NCBI RefSeq assembly: GCF_000019085.1
Contig: NC_010321.1
Span: forward strand, 690,501-754,500
Source of the DNA: Thermoanaerobacter pseudethanolicus ATCC 33223
GTDB taxonomy: Bacteria; Bacillota; Thermoanaerobacteria; Thermoanaerobacterales; Thermoanaerobacteraceae
DNA length: 64,000 bases
Direction of reading: 5' to 3'
Position numbers and translations under genes: made by a program. How positions within the stretch are numbered: the first letter of the stretch is position 1; the number at the start of each line of letters is the position of its first letter. Shown here piece after piece: positions 6,910-14,739 of this stretch. The notes under the pieces were generated by a model. That model searched no databases. It had not been told where the DNA came from and saw nothing but the letters and a program-made list of their open reading frames with translations.

Positions 6910-7974
6910 TTGAGACAGTCATATATATATACTGTACCGGATAGCTATAATAAATATATCAAAAGAAAAATATTGATTATATTTTTAACAGCTTTGGCTA
7001 CACTTGTACTTGCAGTATATGCTATAAATGCAGGTTCGGCTGGCATTAGTACCTATGATGTCATAAAAACGTTGTTAGGTAAGGGAGAAGAGAGATTTCG
7101 TATCATAGTTTGGAACATTAGGATGCCAAGGGTTTTAACAGCAATTGTAGCAGGAATTGGTCTTTCAGTTGCAGGATGTGTAACACAAAGCATTTTAAGA
7201 AATCCCTTAGCCTCTCCTTTTACTTTAGGTATTTCTCAAGGAGCAGCTTTTGGAGCAGCAGTAGCTATAATTGTGTTTGGTGCAGGTAGTACTGCAAATT
7301 CTGATTCTGTGATTATAAACAATCCTTATTTAGTAGTCTTTTTTGCTTTTTTGGGTTCTATGGGTTCGACAATAGTCGTATTGATGTTGGCAAAAAGTTT
7401 TAGAGTAACTCCTGAGGCTATGGTTTTGGCAGGAGTAGCTTTAGGGTCTTTGTTTTCAGCTGTTACTATGATTTTGCAGTATTTTGCTGATGATGTAAAA
7501 GTGGCTTCTGTAGTTTTTTGGACTTTTGGAGATATAGGAAGGGCATCATGGAAGGATTTAGGTATAATGTCTGTAGTTGTAGGCATTTCTCTGATATATT
7601 TTATGTTTAACAGATGGAACTATAATGCTTTAGACAGTGGAGAAGAAACGGCAAAAGGCCTTGGAGTTGACGTGGAAAGAGTAAGATTATTGGGCATGTT
7701 TGTCTCTTCTTTAATTGCTGCCGTTATTACCTCCTTTGTAGGAATTATAGGCTTTATTGGACTTGTTGGGCCTCACATAATGAGGAGATTAATTGGAGGA
7801 GACCATAGATTTTTAATTCCTGCTTCTTCTGTAATGGGAGGTTTAATACTTTTAGCATCAGACACTTTAGGCAGAACTATTATTTCTCCGGTAGTGTTAC
7901 CTGTGGGAGCTATAACCTCCTTTTTGGGAGCACCGATTTTCCTCTATGTGCTTTCAAGGGGGTATAAGAGATGA
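6910..7974 (+). CDS. ABC transporter permease, FecCD/BtuC family
   Basis: A 354-residue polytopic membrane protein with about nine to ten hydrophobic segments. Family signatures are RMPRVLTAIVAGIGLSVAG near residues 70-90, SPFTLGISQGAAFGAA, and GFIGLVGPHIMRRLIGGDHR before the last two helices. These are typical of BtuC/FecCD permeases that form homodimers for whole-chelate or oxyanion uptake. Start TTG 6910 with AAGGGGATG upstream. It overlaps the ATPase gene by four bases (ATGA), showing translational coupling. Confidence 0.9.
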   Translation: MRQSYIYTVPDSYNKYIKRKILIIFLTALATLVLAVYAINAGSAGISTYDVIKTLLGKGEERFRIIVWNIRMPRVLTAIVAGIGLSVAGCVTQSILRNPLASPFTLGISQGAAFGAAVAIIVFGAGSTANSDSVIINNPYLVVFFAFLGSMGSTIVVLMLAKSFRVTPEAMVLAGVALGSLFSAVTMILQYFADDVKVASVVFWTFGDIGRASWKDLGIMSVVVGISLIYFMFNRWNYNALDSGEETAKGLGVDVERVRLLGMFVSSLIAAVITSFVGIIGFIGLVGPHIMRRLIGGDHRFLIPASSVMGGLILLASDTLGRTIISPVVLPVGAITSFLGAPIFLYVLSRGYKR

Positions 7975-8723
7975 TTTTGGATATAGATGGTATTGAATTC
8001 AGCTATACCAGTGTACCTGTTTTAAAAGATGTTAAATTTACTCTTCAAAGAGGAGAATTACTTTCTATCTTAGGAAACAATGGGGCTGGTAAGTCTACTC
8101 TTTTGAAGTGTATAAATAAAATTTTAAAGCCTCACAAAGGGACGATATATATCGAAAAAGATGAAATTTCAAAACTAAGTAGAATAGAAGTAGCTAAAAG
8201 GATAGGTTATGTGGCTCAAAGGAATGAGAATGGTCGATTTACTGTATTTGATGCGGTACTTTTAGGAAGAAAACCTCATATAAAGTGGGATGTGACTGAA
8301 AGGGATATAAAGATTGTAAATGAGGTATTAAAAAAATTTGACTTAGAAAAGTTATCACTGCGTTATTTAAGTGAGTTAAGTGGAGGAGAATTGCAAAAAG
8401 TGGTCATAGCAAGGGCATTGGCACAGCAACCTATTGTAATGCTTTTGGATGAGCCGACAAATAATTTGGATTTAAAAAACCAAATCGAGGTTTTAAGAAT
8501 TGTGAAAGAGACAGTGAAAGAGCAAAATATAGCAGCAATTGTTATAATCCATGATTTAAATTTGGCACTTAGATTTTCTGATAAATTTTTACTTTTAAAA
8601 GATAACACCATTTTTGCCTATGGTGGAATGGAAGTCATGACGGAGGAAAATATACAAGCTGTTTATGGTATACCTGTTGCAGTAGAAAAATGCCGTAATA
8701 TACCAATAGTTATACCACTCTAA
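7971..8723 (+). CDS. ABC transporter ATPase, FecE/BtuD family
   Basis: A 250-residue nucleotide-binding subunit. Walker A GNNGAGKST is at about 35-43, the signature LSGGELQK at about 137, Walker B VMLLDEPTNNLDLK follows, and the switch histidine lies in IIHDLN. It completes the importer with the two preceding genes. The next genes follow within 25 bases, so one transcript probably covers importer and metabolic genes. Confidence 0.93.
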   Translation: MILDIDGIEFSYTSVPVLKDVKFTLQRGELLSILGNNGAGKSTLLKCINKILKPHKGTIYIEKDEISKLSRIEVAKRIGYVAQRNENGRFTVFDAVLLGRKPHIKWDVTERDIKIVNEVLKKFDLEKLSLRYLSELSGGELQKVVIARALAQQPIVMLLDEPTNNLDLKNQIEVLRIVKETVKEQNIAAIVIIHDLNLALRFSDKFLLLKDNTIFAYGGMEVMTEENIQAVYGIPVAVEKCRNIPIVIPL

Positions 8724-8746
8724 ATTGTAGAAAGGGGTAGTTTAGC

Positions 8747-9163
8747 TTGGATTTAATACCTATAGGAATTGTTCACAGCCCTTATGAAAAAAGAGGAGAT
8801 GCTCCAAAGCAAGGTAGGATGTCGGATAAAGAGGCAGTTTTAAAAATATACCCTGAATTTGTAGATGGGCTTTGTGATATTGAAAGCAAAAAACACATAA
8901 TTGTGCTTTATTGGTGCCATTTAGGAAAACGGGATGTTTTAAAGACAGTTACACCTTGGGGACCAGAGGTAAAAGGGGTTTTTGCTACTCGATCTCCTTC
9001 AAGGCCAAACCCTATTGCTTTTTGTGTTGCCGACCTTGTAAAAGTTGAAGGAAATAAACTTTATGTAAAAGGTGTGGATGCTTTAGATGGAAGTCCTATA
9101 CTGGATATAAAGCCTTATGTTTATGAACTTGACAGTATAAAAGGTCCAGAGGATACATTGTAA
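8747..9163 (+). CDS. TsaA/TrmO-like SAM-dependent methyltransferase family protein
   Basis: A 138-residue single-domain protein. IGIVHSPYEKRGDAPKQG at the start and GVFATRSPSRPNPIAF in the middle are signatures of the TsaA/YaeB (TrmO) fold. E. coli TrmO N6-methylates the t6A base of tRNA-Thr using SAM. Short clostridial copies in transporter operons lack the C-terminal extension, and their substrate is not established. Start TTG 8747 behind AAAGGGG. The stop overlaps the region leading into the FmdE gene. Because of the setting, a role tied to the imported ligand is as likely as tRNA modification. Confidence 0.75.
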   Translation: MDLIPIGIVHSPYEKRGDAPKQGRMSDKEAVLKIYPEFVDGLCDIESKKHIIVLYWCHLGKRDVLKTVTPWGPEVKGVFATRSPSRPNPIAFCVADLVKVEGNKLYVKGVDALDGSPILDIKPYVYELDSIKGPEDTL

Positions 9164-9180
9164 TGTTAGGAGGATGCAAA

Positions 9181-9690
9181 GTGGAAAAAGAATTATGGGA
9201 AAAGTGCGTAGCTTTTCATGGTCACGAATGTCCAGGTCTTGCGATAGGCTTTAGAGCTTGTGAGGCAGCGATCAAAAAACTAAACCTTTCATTTTCCAAA
9301 GATGAAGAGGTAGTCTGTGTGACTGAGAACAACGCTTGTGGTGTTGATGCAGTTCAATATATTACAGGTTGCACTTTTGGGAAAGGAAATCTCATTTACA
9401 GAGATAGAGGCAAGCAGGCTTTTACTTTTTTCAGGCGTGATACTAATGAAGGTATAAGGATAGTGCTAAAAGCTTTTAATCACTCCAATGACAGAAAGAA
9501 ATGGCAAGAATATTTATTGAATGCACCATTAGAAGAAATATTTGATTTTAAAACTCCTACTTATGGTATACCACCAAAGGCAAAAATATACCCTTCAATA
9601 CAATGTGAAATATGCGGCGAATATGCTGCGGAAAACAAGATAAGATTTAAAGAAGGGAAAAAGGTCTGTATAGATTGTTTTGGGGAGTAG
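9181..9690 (+). CDS. FmdE-like protein (formylmethanofuran dehydrogenase subunit E family)
   Basis: A 169-residue protein. The N-terminal FmdE domain shows CVAFHGHECPGLAIGFRAC and the later ENNACGVDAVQYITGCTFGKG motif, both with conserved Cys/His able to bind metal. A C-terminal zinc-ribbon follows (CEICGEY about 142, then CIDCFG). FmdE domains accompany molybdenum/tungsten enzymes in methanogens but are common in fermentative Clostridia without formylmethanofuran dehydrogenase, where function is unknown. I chose GTG 9181 because AGGAGG at 9168-9173 is perfectly spaced; an ATG at 9163 overlapping the previous stop would add six residues. Confidence 0.8.
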   Translation: MEKELWEKCVAFHGHECPGLAIGFRACEAAIKKLNLSFSKDEEVVCVTENNACGVDAVQYITGCTFGKGNLIYRDRGKQAFTFFRRDTNEGIRIVLKAFNHSNDRKKWQEYLLNAPLEEIFDFKTPTYGIPPKAKIYPSIQCEICGEYAAENKIRFKEGKKVCIDCFGE

Positions 9691-9703
9691 GAGGTATATC
9701 CCC

Positions 9704-9732
9704 TTGCAGAAGGGGGAGGGTTATGGTATAAT
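9704..9732 (+). promoter_or_regulatory. Promoter of the DUF1847 gene
   Basis: TTGCAG (9704-9709), 17 bp, TATAAT (9727-9732). The gene therefore has its own start although it follows the transporter operon directly. Confidence 0.7.
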
Positions 9733-9746
9733 TTTTTTAATAAATA

Positions 9747-9763
9747 TTGTATACAGTATACAA
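9747..9763 (+). promoter_or_regulatory. Perfect 17-bp palindromic operator
   Basis: TTGTATAC-A-GTATACAA lies a few bases after the predicted transcription start, between -10 and ribosome site. The symmetry and TGTATACA core suggest a GntR-family or similar dimeric repressor. The same GTATAC core occurs in the leader of the ABC importer operon (5656-5661). Confidence 0.65.
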
Positions 9764-9775
9764 GAGGTGAATAAA

Positions 9776-10378
9776 ATGAAAGCAATTTATACTTGTGGAA
9801 TATGTCCTAAAAAGCCTTGTGCTAAAGGGGAGGCTAATTTCCCGAAAAATTGTCCTACTGTTGAAAGAAGGGATATAGTAGAACAATCAGTAGCAATATA
9901 TAAACAAGATGAAATGGTTCATAAAATAATGAACTTTGCCAATACTCTTCCTAAAAAGAAAAATGGAGAGTTGAGAAGTAGAACTGAGGAAATAATAGAG
10001 TTTATTAAACAGATGGGATTTAAAACTATTGGCGTTGCATTTTGTTATTCTACGAGTAAAGAAGCGAAACAATTTGTAAAATTATTAGAACAATATGATT
10101 TAAAAATTGTTCCTGTTTGCTGTAAAGTCGGTTCTATTGATATAGAAGATATAGACATTCAAAAAGATAAAGAGGGATTTGTTGCTACTTGCAATCCTAT
10201 AACACAGGCAGAGATAATGAACCAAGAAAATACAGAACTCAATGTAGTAATAGGTCTTTGCGTAGGCCATGACATACTTTTTAATAAATATTCTAAAGGG
10301 TTAGTCACAACACTGGTGGCAAAGGACAGAAAATACGCTCATTGTCCTGTAAAAGGATTAGAAGCTGTTAAGGTATAA
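9776..10378 (+). CDS. DUF1847 cysteine-rich metal-binding protein
   Basis: A 200-residue protein with a cysteine-rich N-terminus (CGICPKKPC followed by NCP) and further paired cysteines at VPVCCKVG, CNPITQAE and GLCVGHD, a pattern seen in DUF1847 proteins, described as putative metal-binding. The function is unknown. The ATG at 9776 follows AAGAGGTG at 9762-9769. It has its own promoter and a perfect palindromic operator, and ends at a double terminator. Position after the importer/FmdE genes and the shared GTATAC operator core suggest that it belongs to the same metal or cofactor response. Confidence 0.75.
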   Translation: MKAIYTCGICPKKPCAKGEANFPKNCPTVERRDIVEQSVAIYKQDEMVHKIMNFANTLPKKKNGELRSRTEEIIEFIKQMGFKTIGVAFCYSTSKEAKQFVKLLEQYDLKIVPVCCKVGSIDIEDIDIQKDKEGFVATCNPITQAEIMNQENTELNVVIGLCVGHDILFNKYSKGLVTTLVAKDRKYAHCPVKGLEAVKV

Positions 10379-10403
10379 AAAGGCACGATTTAGTGCCTTT
10401 TTT
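10376..10403 (+). terminator. Terminator after the DUF1847 gene
   Basis: AAAAAGGCAC / GTGCCTTTTT around GATTTA, ending in T-run. Confidence 0.85.
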
Positions 10404-10405
10404 AT

Positions 10406-10449
10406 AATGATTTAAAATAGGCAAAAATAATGGCCTATTTTAAATCATT
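10406..10449. terminator. Second, long hairpin terminator
   Basis: A perfect 17-bp stem (10406-10422 with 10433-10449) followed by TTTTTATATT. It stands in tandem with the preceding terminator and insulates the riboswitch promoter. Confidence 0.7.
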
Positions 10450-10456
10450 TTTTATA

Positions 10457-10485
10457 TTGACAATGCAAGAAAGCAGTGGTATACT
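10457..10485 (+). promoter_or_regulatory. Promoter of the nrdDG riboswitch transcript
   Basis: TTGACA (10457-10462), 17 bp, TATACT (10480-10485), about 55 bases before the aptamer. Confidence 0.8.
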
Positions 10486-10545
10486 ACATGTTGAGGATAT
10501 TAATAAATAATATACTAGATTTTGTGCAAAATAGAATATACACAG

Positions 10546-10813
10546 ATACAGGTGCCCAATTTCAAAGGGAAATTGGGTTAAAAGGGAAGCAGGTGAGAAT
10601 CCTGCACGGTCCCGCCACTGTGATGGTGAGCTCTTTACAAAAAGCCACTGCCTGGCACTTCCTTTTAGGTAAGTGGAGTAAAAAAACAGACAAAGGAACC
10701 ATCACCTTGTCTTCTTGCCTTTTTGGTTTGATTTGTAAAACATTGGGAAATATTGGGTGCCGGGTGGGAAGGCGTAAAGAGCGATGAACCTAAGTCAGGA
10801 GACCTGCCTGTAT
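10546..10813 (+). promoter_or_regulatory. Cobalamin (AdoCbl) riboswitch
   Basis: The conserved cobalamin-aptamer blocks occur in order: AAAAGGGAAGCAGGTGAGAA, then GCACGGTCCCGCCACTGTGA, then GGGAAGGC, then the B12 box AAGTCAGGAGACCTGCC (10793-10809). P1 closes as ATACAGG (10546-10552) with CCTGTAT (10807-10813). The aptamer is about 268 nt, longer than usual, because of an extra arm of roughly 120 nt between the GTGATGGTGAG segment and GGGAAGGC. It precedes a terminator/antiterminator pair and nrdD, so high B12 should switch off the B12-independent reductase. Confidence 0.92.
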
Positions 10814-10829
10814 TTGGATTACACTTGCT

Positions 10830-10906
10830 CTACGGTCGATAGAGGAGGTGAGGTACTTTGTACACCTCTTAACTTGCCGTAGAAGTTAAGGGGTTTAATT
10901 ATTTTT
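10830..10906 (+). terminator. Riboswitch expression platform: antiterminator and terminator
   Basis: Terminator: CCTCTTAACTT (10865-10875) with AAGTTAAGGGG (10883-10893), followed by TTTAATTATTTTT. The competing antiterminator pairs CTACGG (10830-10835) with CCGTAG (10877-10882), and GAGGTG with CACCTC. The two folds are mutually exclusive, as expected for B12-triggered premature termination. Confidence 0.75.
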
Positions 10907-10930
10907 ACAAAAGAATGGAGGCTTAAAATC

Positions 10931-13009
10931 ATGAAAATTGCTATAAAGGTTATAAAAAGAGATGGAAGGGAAGTTGAGTTTGATAAGATAAAGATTGCAA
11001 ATGCTATATACAAAGCTTTTAAAGCAGTGGGAGAAGGGGAATACAAAGATGCCCTTGAAATAGCAGATGAAGTGACAGAGTACGTAGAAAATAATTTAGA
11101 AGGAATAGCCAGTGTAGAGCAGATTCAAGATATTGTAGAGCAATACTTAATAAAGCATGGTTATGCTAAAGCGGCAAAGGCCTATATTTTATACAGAAAA
11201 CAGCATCAAGAGATAAGAGAATTTAAAAAAATGTTTATGGACATTGAAAAAATGGTGGATGAATACATAGGGAAGCAAGATTGGAGAGTAAATGAAAATA
11301 GCAATATGAGTTATTCACTTCAAGGTTTAAATAATCATATCTCCAGTACGATAACAGCTTATTACTGGTTAAACAAAATATATCCTCCAGAAGTTAGAGA
11401 TGCCCATGTAAATGGAGATTTGCACATTCATGACTTAGGCCTTTTATCTGTGTATTGCTGTGGATGGGATTTAAGGGATTTACTGCTTTCTGGATTTACA
11501 GGGGTAGAGGGGAAAGTTCAAAGCAAACCTCCAAAGCACTTTAGGTCCGCTCTTGGACAGATTGTCAATTTTTTCTATACACTTCAAGGGGAAGCAGCCG
11601 GTGCACAAGCTTTTTCTAATTTTGATACCTATTTGGCACCTTTTATATATTACGATAATCTTTCTTACAAAGAGGTTAAGCAAGCTTTACAGGAGTTTAT
11701 ATTTAACATAAATGTTCCAACTAGAGTGGGATTTCAAACTCCTTTTACAAACATAACTATGGATCTTGTGGTACCGGAGATTATGGCAGATGAACCTGTT
11801 ATAATTGGCGGTCAATTGATGGATAAAACGTATAAAGAATTTCAAAAAGAAATGGACATGCTAAATATAGCATTTGCAGAAGTTATGATGGAAGGAGATG
11901 CCAGCGGCAGGATATTTACTTTTCCAATACCCACTTATAATATAACTAAAAATTTTGACTGGGATAGTCCTGTCATAGATAAAATAATGGAAATGACTGC
12001 GAAGTATGGTTTACCTTATTTTAGCAATTTTGTAAATAGTGATTTAGATCCCAATGATGTGCGTAGTATGTGCTGTCGGTTGAGGTTGGACAACAGAGAA
12101 TTAAGAAAGCGTGGGGGCGGGCTTTTTGGAGCGAACCCTCTTACAGGTTCAATAGGAGTTGTAACAATAAATATGCCAAGAATTGGATATTTATCTAAAT
12201 CAAAAGAAGAGTTTTTCCAAAGGTTAGAAAGGCTTATGGATATTGCAAAAACAAGCCTTGAAATAAAGAGAGAAGTTTTAGAGAAAATGACTGAAATGGG
12301 ATTGTATCCTTATTCAAAATTTTACTTAAGAGATATAAAAAAGAGATTTGGATTTTACTGGCAAAACCATTTTAACACGATAGGACTCATTGGAATGAAT
12401 GAAGCACTATTAAATTTCATTGGAGTAAGCATAGCCAGTGAAGAGGGAAGGAAATTTGCACTTGAAGTATTAGATTTTATGAGGCATAAATTAGAACAAT
12501 ATCAATTAGAATCTAATTTCATGTACAATTTAGAAGCCTCCCCTGCAGAAGGAGCTTCCTATAGATTGGCTAAAAAAGATAAAGAATTATTCCCAGATAT
12601 AATAACTGCAGGTAGCGATGTGCCTTACTATACAAATTCCACCCAGCTTCCTGTGGACTTTACTGAAGATATATTTACTGCTTTAGACTTACAAGAAGAG
12701 TTACAAACAAAATACACAGGAGGTACAGTATTTCACGGATTTATTGGAGAGAGTATAAACGATGTTACTACCTGCAAAGCTCTAGTCAAAAAAATAGCTT
12801 ATAATTATAGAATTCCTTATTACACTATAACTCCAACTTTTTCAATCTGTGAAGACCATGGGTATATTTCGGGTGAACATTTTGAATGTCCTTACTGTGG
12901 GAAAGAATGTGAGGTTTACAGCCGCGTAGTGGGATATTATAGGCCAGTAAAGAATTGGAATGAAGGAAAGAAAAAAGAGTTTAAGGACAGAAAGGAATTT
13001 GTTGTATGA
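10931..13009 (+). CDS. nrdD: Anaerobic (class III) ribonucleoside-triphosphate reductase
   Basis: A 692-residue glycyl-radical enzyme that makes deoxynucleotides without oxygen. An N-terminal ATP-cone (about residues 1-95, VIKRDGREVEFD onward) is followed by the ten-stranded barrel domain. The C-terminus has the zinc-ribbon cysteines CEDHGY...CPYCGKEC and the radical-glycine loop RVVGYYRP. ATG 10931 follows GGAGG (10917-10921). It is controlled by the cobalamin riboswitch, so it is the B12-independent alternative to a presumed class II (B12-dependent) reductase elsewhere in the genome. It overlaps nrdG by four bases. Confidence 0.95.
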   Translation: MKIAIKVIKRDGREVEFDKIKIANAIYKAFKAVGEGEYKDALEIADEVTEYVENNLEGIASVEQIQDIVEQYLIKHGYAKAAKAYILYRKQHQEIREFKKMFMDIEKMVDEYIGKQDWRVNENSNMSYSLQGLNNHISSTITAYYWLNKIYPPEVRDAHVNGDLHIHDLGLLSVYCCGWDLRDLLLSGFTGVEGKVQSKPPKHFRSALGQIVNFFYTLQGEAAGAQAFSNFDTYLAPFIYYDNLSYKEVKQALQEFIFNINVPTRVGFQTPFTNITMDLVVPEIMADEPVIIGGQLMDKTYKEFQKEMDMLNIAFAEVMMEGDASGRIFTFPIPTYNITKNFDWDSPVIDKIMEMTAKYGLPYFSNFVNSDLDPNDVRSMCCRLRLDNRELRKRGGGLFGANPLTGSIGVVTINMPRIGYLSKSKEEFFQRLERLMDIAKTSLEIKREVLEKMTEMGLYPYSKFYLRDIKKRFGFYWQNHFNTIGLIGMNEALLNFIGVSIASEEGRKFALEVLDFMRHKLEQYQLESNFMYNLEASPAEGASYRLAKKDKELFPDIITAGSDVPYYTNSTQLPVDFTEDIFTALDLQEELQTKYTGGTVFHGFIGESINDVTTCKALVKKIAYNYRIPYYTITPTFSICEDHGYISGEHFECPYCGKECEVYSRVVGYYRPVKNWNEGKKKEFKDRKEFVV

Positions 13010-13692
13010 TGTACGATTTTATGCTTGTTTCTTTTGCCGATTTCCCAGGAAAAATTGCAGCCACTGTTTTTGTAAGTGGTTGCAATTTTAAGTGTCCTTA
13101 CTGCCATAACTCTTATTTAATTCAAATAAGGGAAGGTATACGGAGTGAAAAGGAGTTTTTTGATTACCTTAAAAAGAGAGCAAATTTAATAGAAGGAGTG
13201 TGTATTACAGGTGGAGAACCTACTCTTTGGAAAGGGCTTAAAGATTTTATAAAAAATATAAAGGACTTAAATTTTGAGGTTAAGCTTGACACTAATGGTT
13301 CAAGACCACAAGTGTTAGAAAATTTATTAGATGAAGGATTGCTCGATTATATAGCTATGGATATAAAAGCGCCAATAGAAAAATATGGCATATTTTTAAA
13401 AAACAAAAAAGAGATAGATAATGTTCAAAAAAGTGTAGAGATAATTAAAAATTCTGATATAGATTACGAATTTAGAACTACTGTAAATGACAAACTACTT
13501 ACTTTAGAAGATTTTGAGGCTTTAGCTGATTGGATTTCTCCTGCGAAAAGGTATACTTTACAAAGGTACAAGTATGCTGAAGGAGTATTGGATAAGGAGA
13601 AAAGTGGAATTCAAGATTGTGATATTAACTTTTTAAAAAAAATAAAAGAAAAACTGAATGGAAATTTTGGAGAAATATTAATAAGAGAATGA
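13006..13692 (+). CDS. nrdG: Anaerobic ribonucleotide reductase activating protein (radical SAM)
   Basis: A 228-residue radical SAM activase. The cluster motif is CNFKCPYC (Cys26, 30, 33) and the glycine-rich CITGGEPTLW motif binds SAM. It reduces SAM to generate the glycyl radical on NrdD. The start overlaps the nrdD stop (ATGA), giving tight coupling under the B12 riboswitch. Confidence 0.93.
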   Translation: MMYDFMLVSFADFPGKIAATVFVSGCNFKCPYCHNSYLIQIREGIRSEKEFFDYLKKRANLIEGVCITGGEPTLWKGLKDFIKNIKDLNFEVKLDTNGSRPQVLENLLDEGLLDYIAMDIKAPIEKYGIFLKNKKEIDNVQKSVEIIKNSDIDYEFRTTVNDKLLTLEDFEALADWISPAKRYTLQRYKYAEGVLDKEKSGIQDCDINFLKKIKEKLNGNFGEILIRE

Positions 13693-13716
13693 GAGAGTCA
13701 CCTCTCTCTTTTTATT
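13689..13716 (+). terminator. Terminator of nrdDG
   Basis: GAGAGAG / CTCTCTC stem followed by TTTTTATTTTT. Confidence 0.8.
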
Positions 13717-13810
13717 TTTCGGAAAAATGAACTTGATAATGGACATAAATTAAAAATGGATTTATGATGTATTTAGAAACATTTGTTTTTCTAGGTAGAG
13801 GGGGAATAGG

Positions 13811-14052
13811 ATGGCTAGCAATATACATATTTCAATAAATACCAGATATTAATTTTGTTGATTTTAGCAATATTTTATTTATTAGTGCATAATGCAGAAA
13901 AGGAAAAATATATTCTATTTTGGGGAAGTGCTTGGGGCCTTGATTTAATAAGATACGCTATGGAATATGCAATAGAATATGGGGATTTGCCTAATACATT
14001 TTTGACACAGGTGATAGTATATGGTTTGCTTGTAATAAGTTCTACTTTATGA
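13811..14052 (+). pseudogene. Remnant of a membrane sensor protein (N-terminal fragment, frameshifted)
   Basis: A good ribosome site (GAGGGGG) precedes ATG 13811, encoding MASNIHISINTRY and then a stop. A frame change near 13848 restores a 65-residue stretch with hydrophobic helix ILILLILAIFYLLVHN, then EKEKYILFWGSAWGLDLIRY and another helix, ending at 14052. This resembles the N-terminal membrane region of clostridial sensor kinases or diguanylate cyclases, but no output domain follows. It is broken at both levels (frameshift and truncation). The resemblance is from memory, so the family call is tentative. Confidence 0.5.
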
Positions 14053-14127
14053 AGGATTGATATTTTTCTTTAAAAAGTATAAAATATTAAAGTAATCGTC
14101 ATTTATTAAACAATAGGGTGTGATAAA

Positions 14128-14484
14128 ATGCCAAGACCTCCAAAATGCAGATGGGTTAGAAGTGAACCAAACGTGACGCATTTTAAACCTGTTGGCGTGC
14201 CTATGTCTATGTTAGATGAAGTTATACTAACAGTAGAGGAATTAGAAGCCATAAGACTTAAAGATTTGGAAGGTTTAGAGCAAGAAGAATGTGCTGAGAT
14301 GATGAAGGTGTCAAGGCCTACGTTTTTTAGAATAATCAATTCAGCTAGACAAAAGGTAGCGGATGCTTTAGTCAATGGCAAGGCGATAAGGGTAGAAGGT
14401 GGCAATTACAGAGTTTATGATGAAGACCAAAGAGGTCATAGAGGCATGCGACATAGACATGGCCAGTGGGGTAGAGAAGATTAA
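14128..14484 (+). CDS. DUF134 (UPF0251) predicted DNA-binding protein
   Basis: A 118-residue protein beginning MPRPPKCRWVRSEPNVTHFKP, the conserved start of DUF134 proteins. A sigma-70-region-4-like helix-turn-helix follows (LTVEELEAIRLKDLEGLEQEECAEMMKVSRPTFFRII split over residues 34-70). The His/Arg-rich tail (RGHRGMRHRHGQW) could bind metal. DUF134 genes usually neighbour NifX-like proteins and P-loop ATPases, the kind of genes seen at the start of this window, but here it stands alone. ATG 14128 with GGGTG upstream. Confidence 0.8.
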   Translation: MPRPPKCRWVRSEPNVTHFKPVGVPMSMLDEVILTVEELEAIRLKDLEGLEQEECAEMMKVSRPTFFRIINSARQKVADALVNGKAIRVEGGNYRVYDEDQRGHRGMRHRHGQWGRED

Positions 14485-14534
14485 AATTCTACTAAAATTT
14501 CATATATTTTTACAAAACCTTTCATTAATTACAA

Positions 14535-14639
14535 GGTGAAACAGCAATGATTTTGGCTTCCCAGGACTGTGTTTATGGCATTATAGCTGTTGCAGATACT
14601 GTAAAAAATGACTCTGCAAAAGCTATTAAAAAGTTACAA
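14535..14639 (+). pseudogene. Fragment of a heavy-metal P-type ATPase
   Basis: In-frame translation gives GETAMILASQDCVYGIIAVADTV and continues KNDSAKAIKKLQ. This matches the stretch of CPx-type (copper/cadmium) ATPases just before the TGDN hinge motif. No start, hinge or membrane part remains, and the sequence then runs out of similarity. It is a deletion remnant between the DUF134 gene and the hydrolase gene. Confidence 0.6.
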
Positions 14640-14739
14640 ACTCATTCTTGTATAGGTATTTCAGTGGCAGTATGGAATGTTCTGTTTTTTTGTTTTATGG
14701 TATAATTTAGGCAAAGAGCCTTTGTGTGGAGGGATTTTT

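Noticed and set aside
10476-10787. A 103-codon open frame on the plus strand inside the nrdD leader
   Set aside because: It lies across the cobalamin riboswitch, has no ribosome site and its translation follows the conserved aptamer sequence; the RNA explains the region fully.
14677-14739. An upstream extension of the isochorismatase-family gene
   Set aside because: The extension covers the promoter-like TATAAT and lacks a ribosome site, while ATG 14740 has GGAGGG at the right distance.
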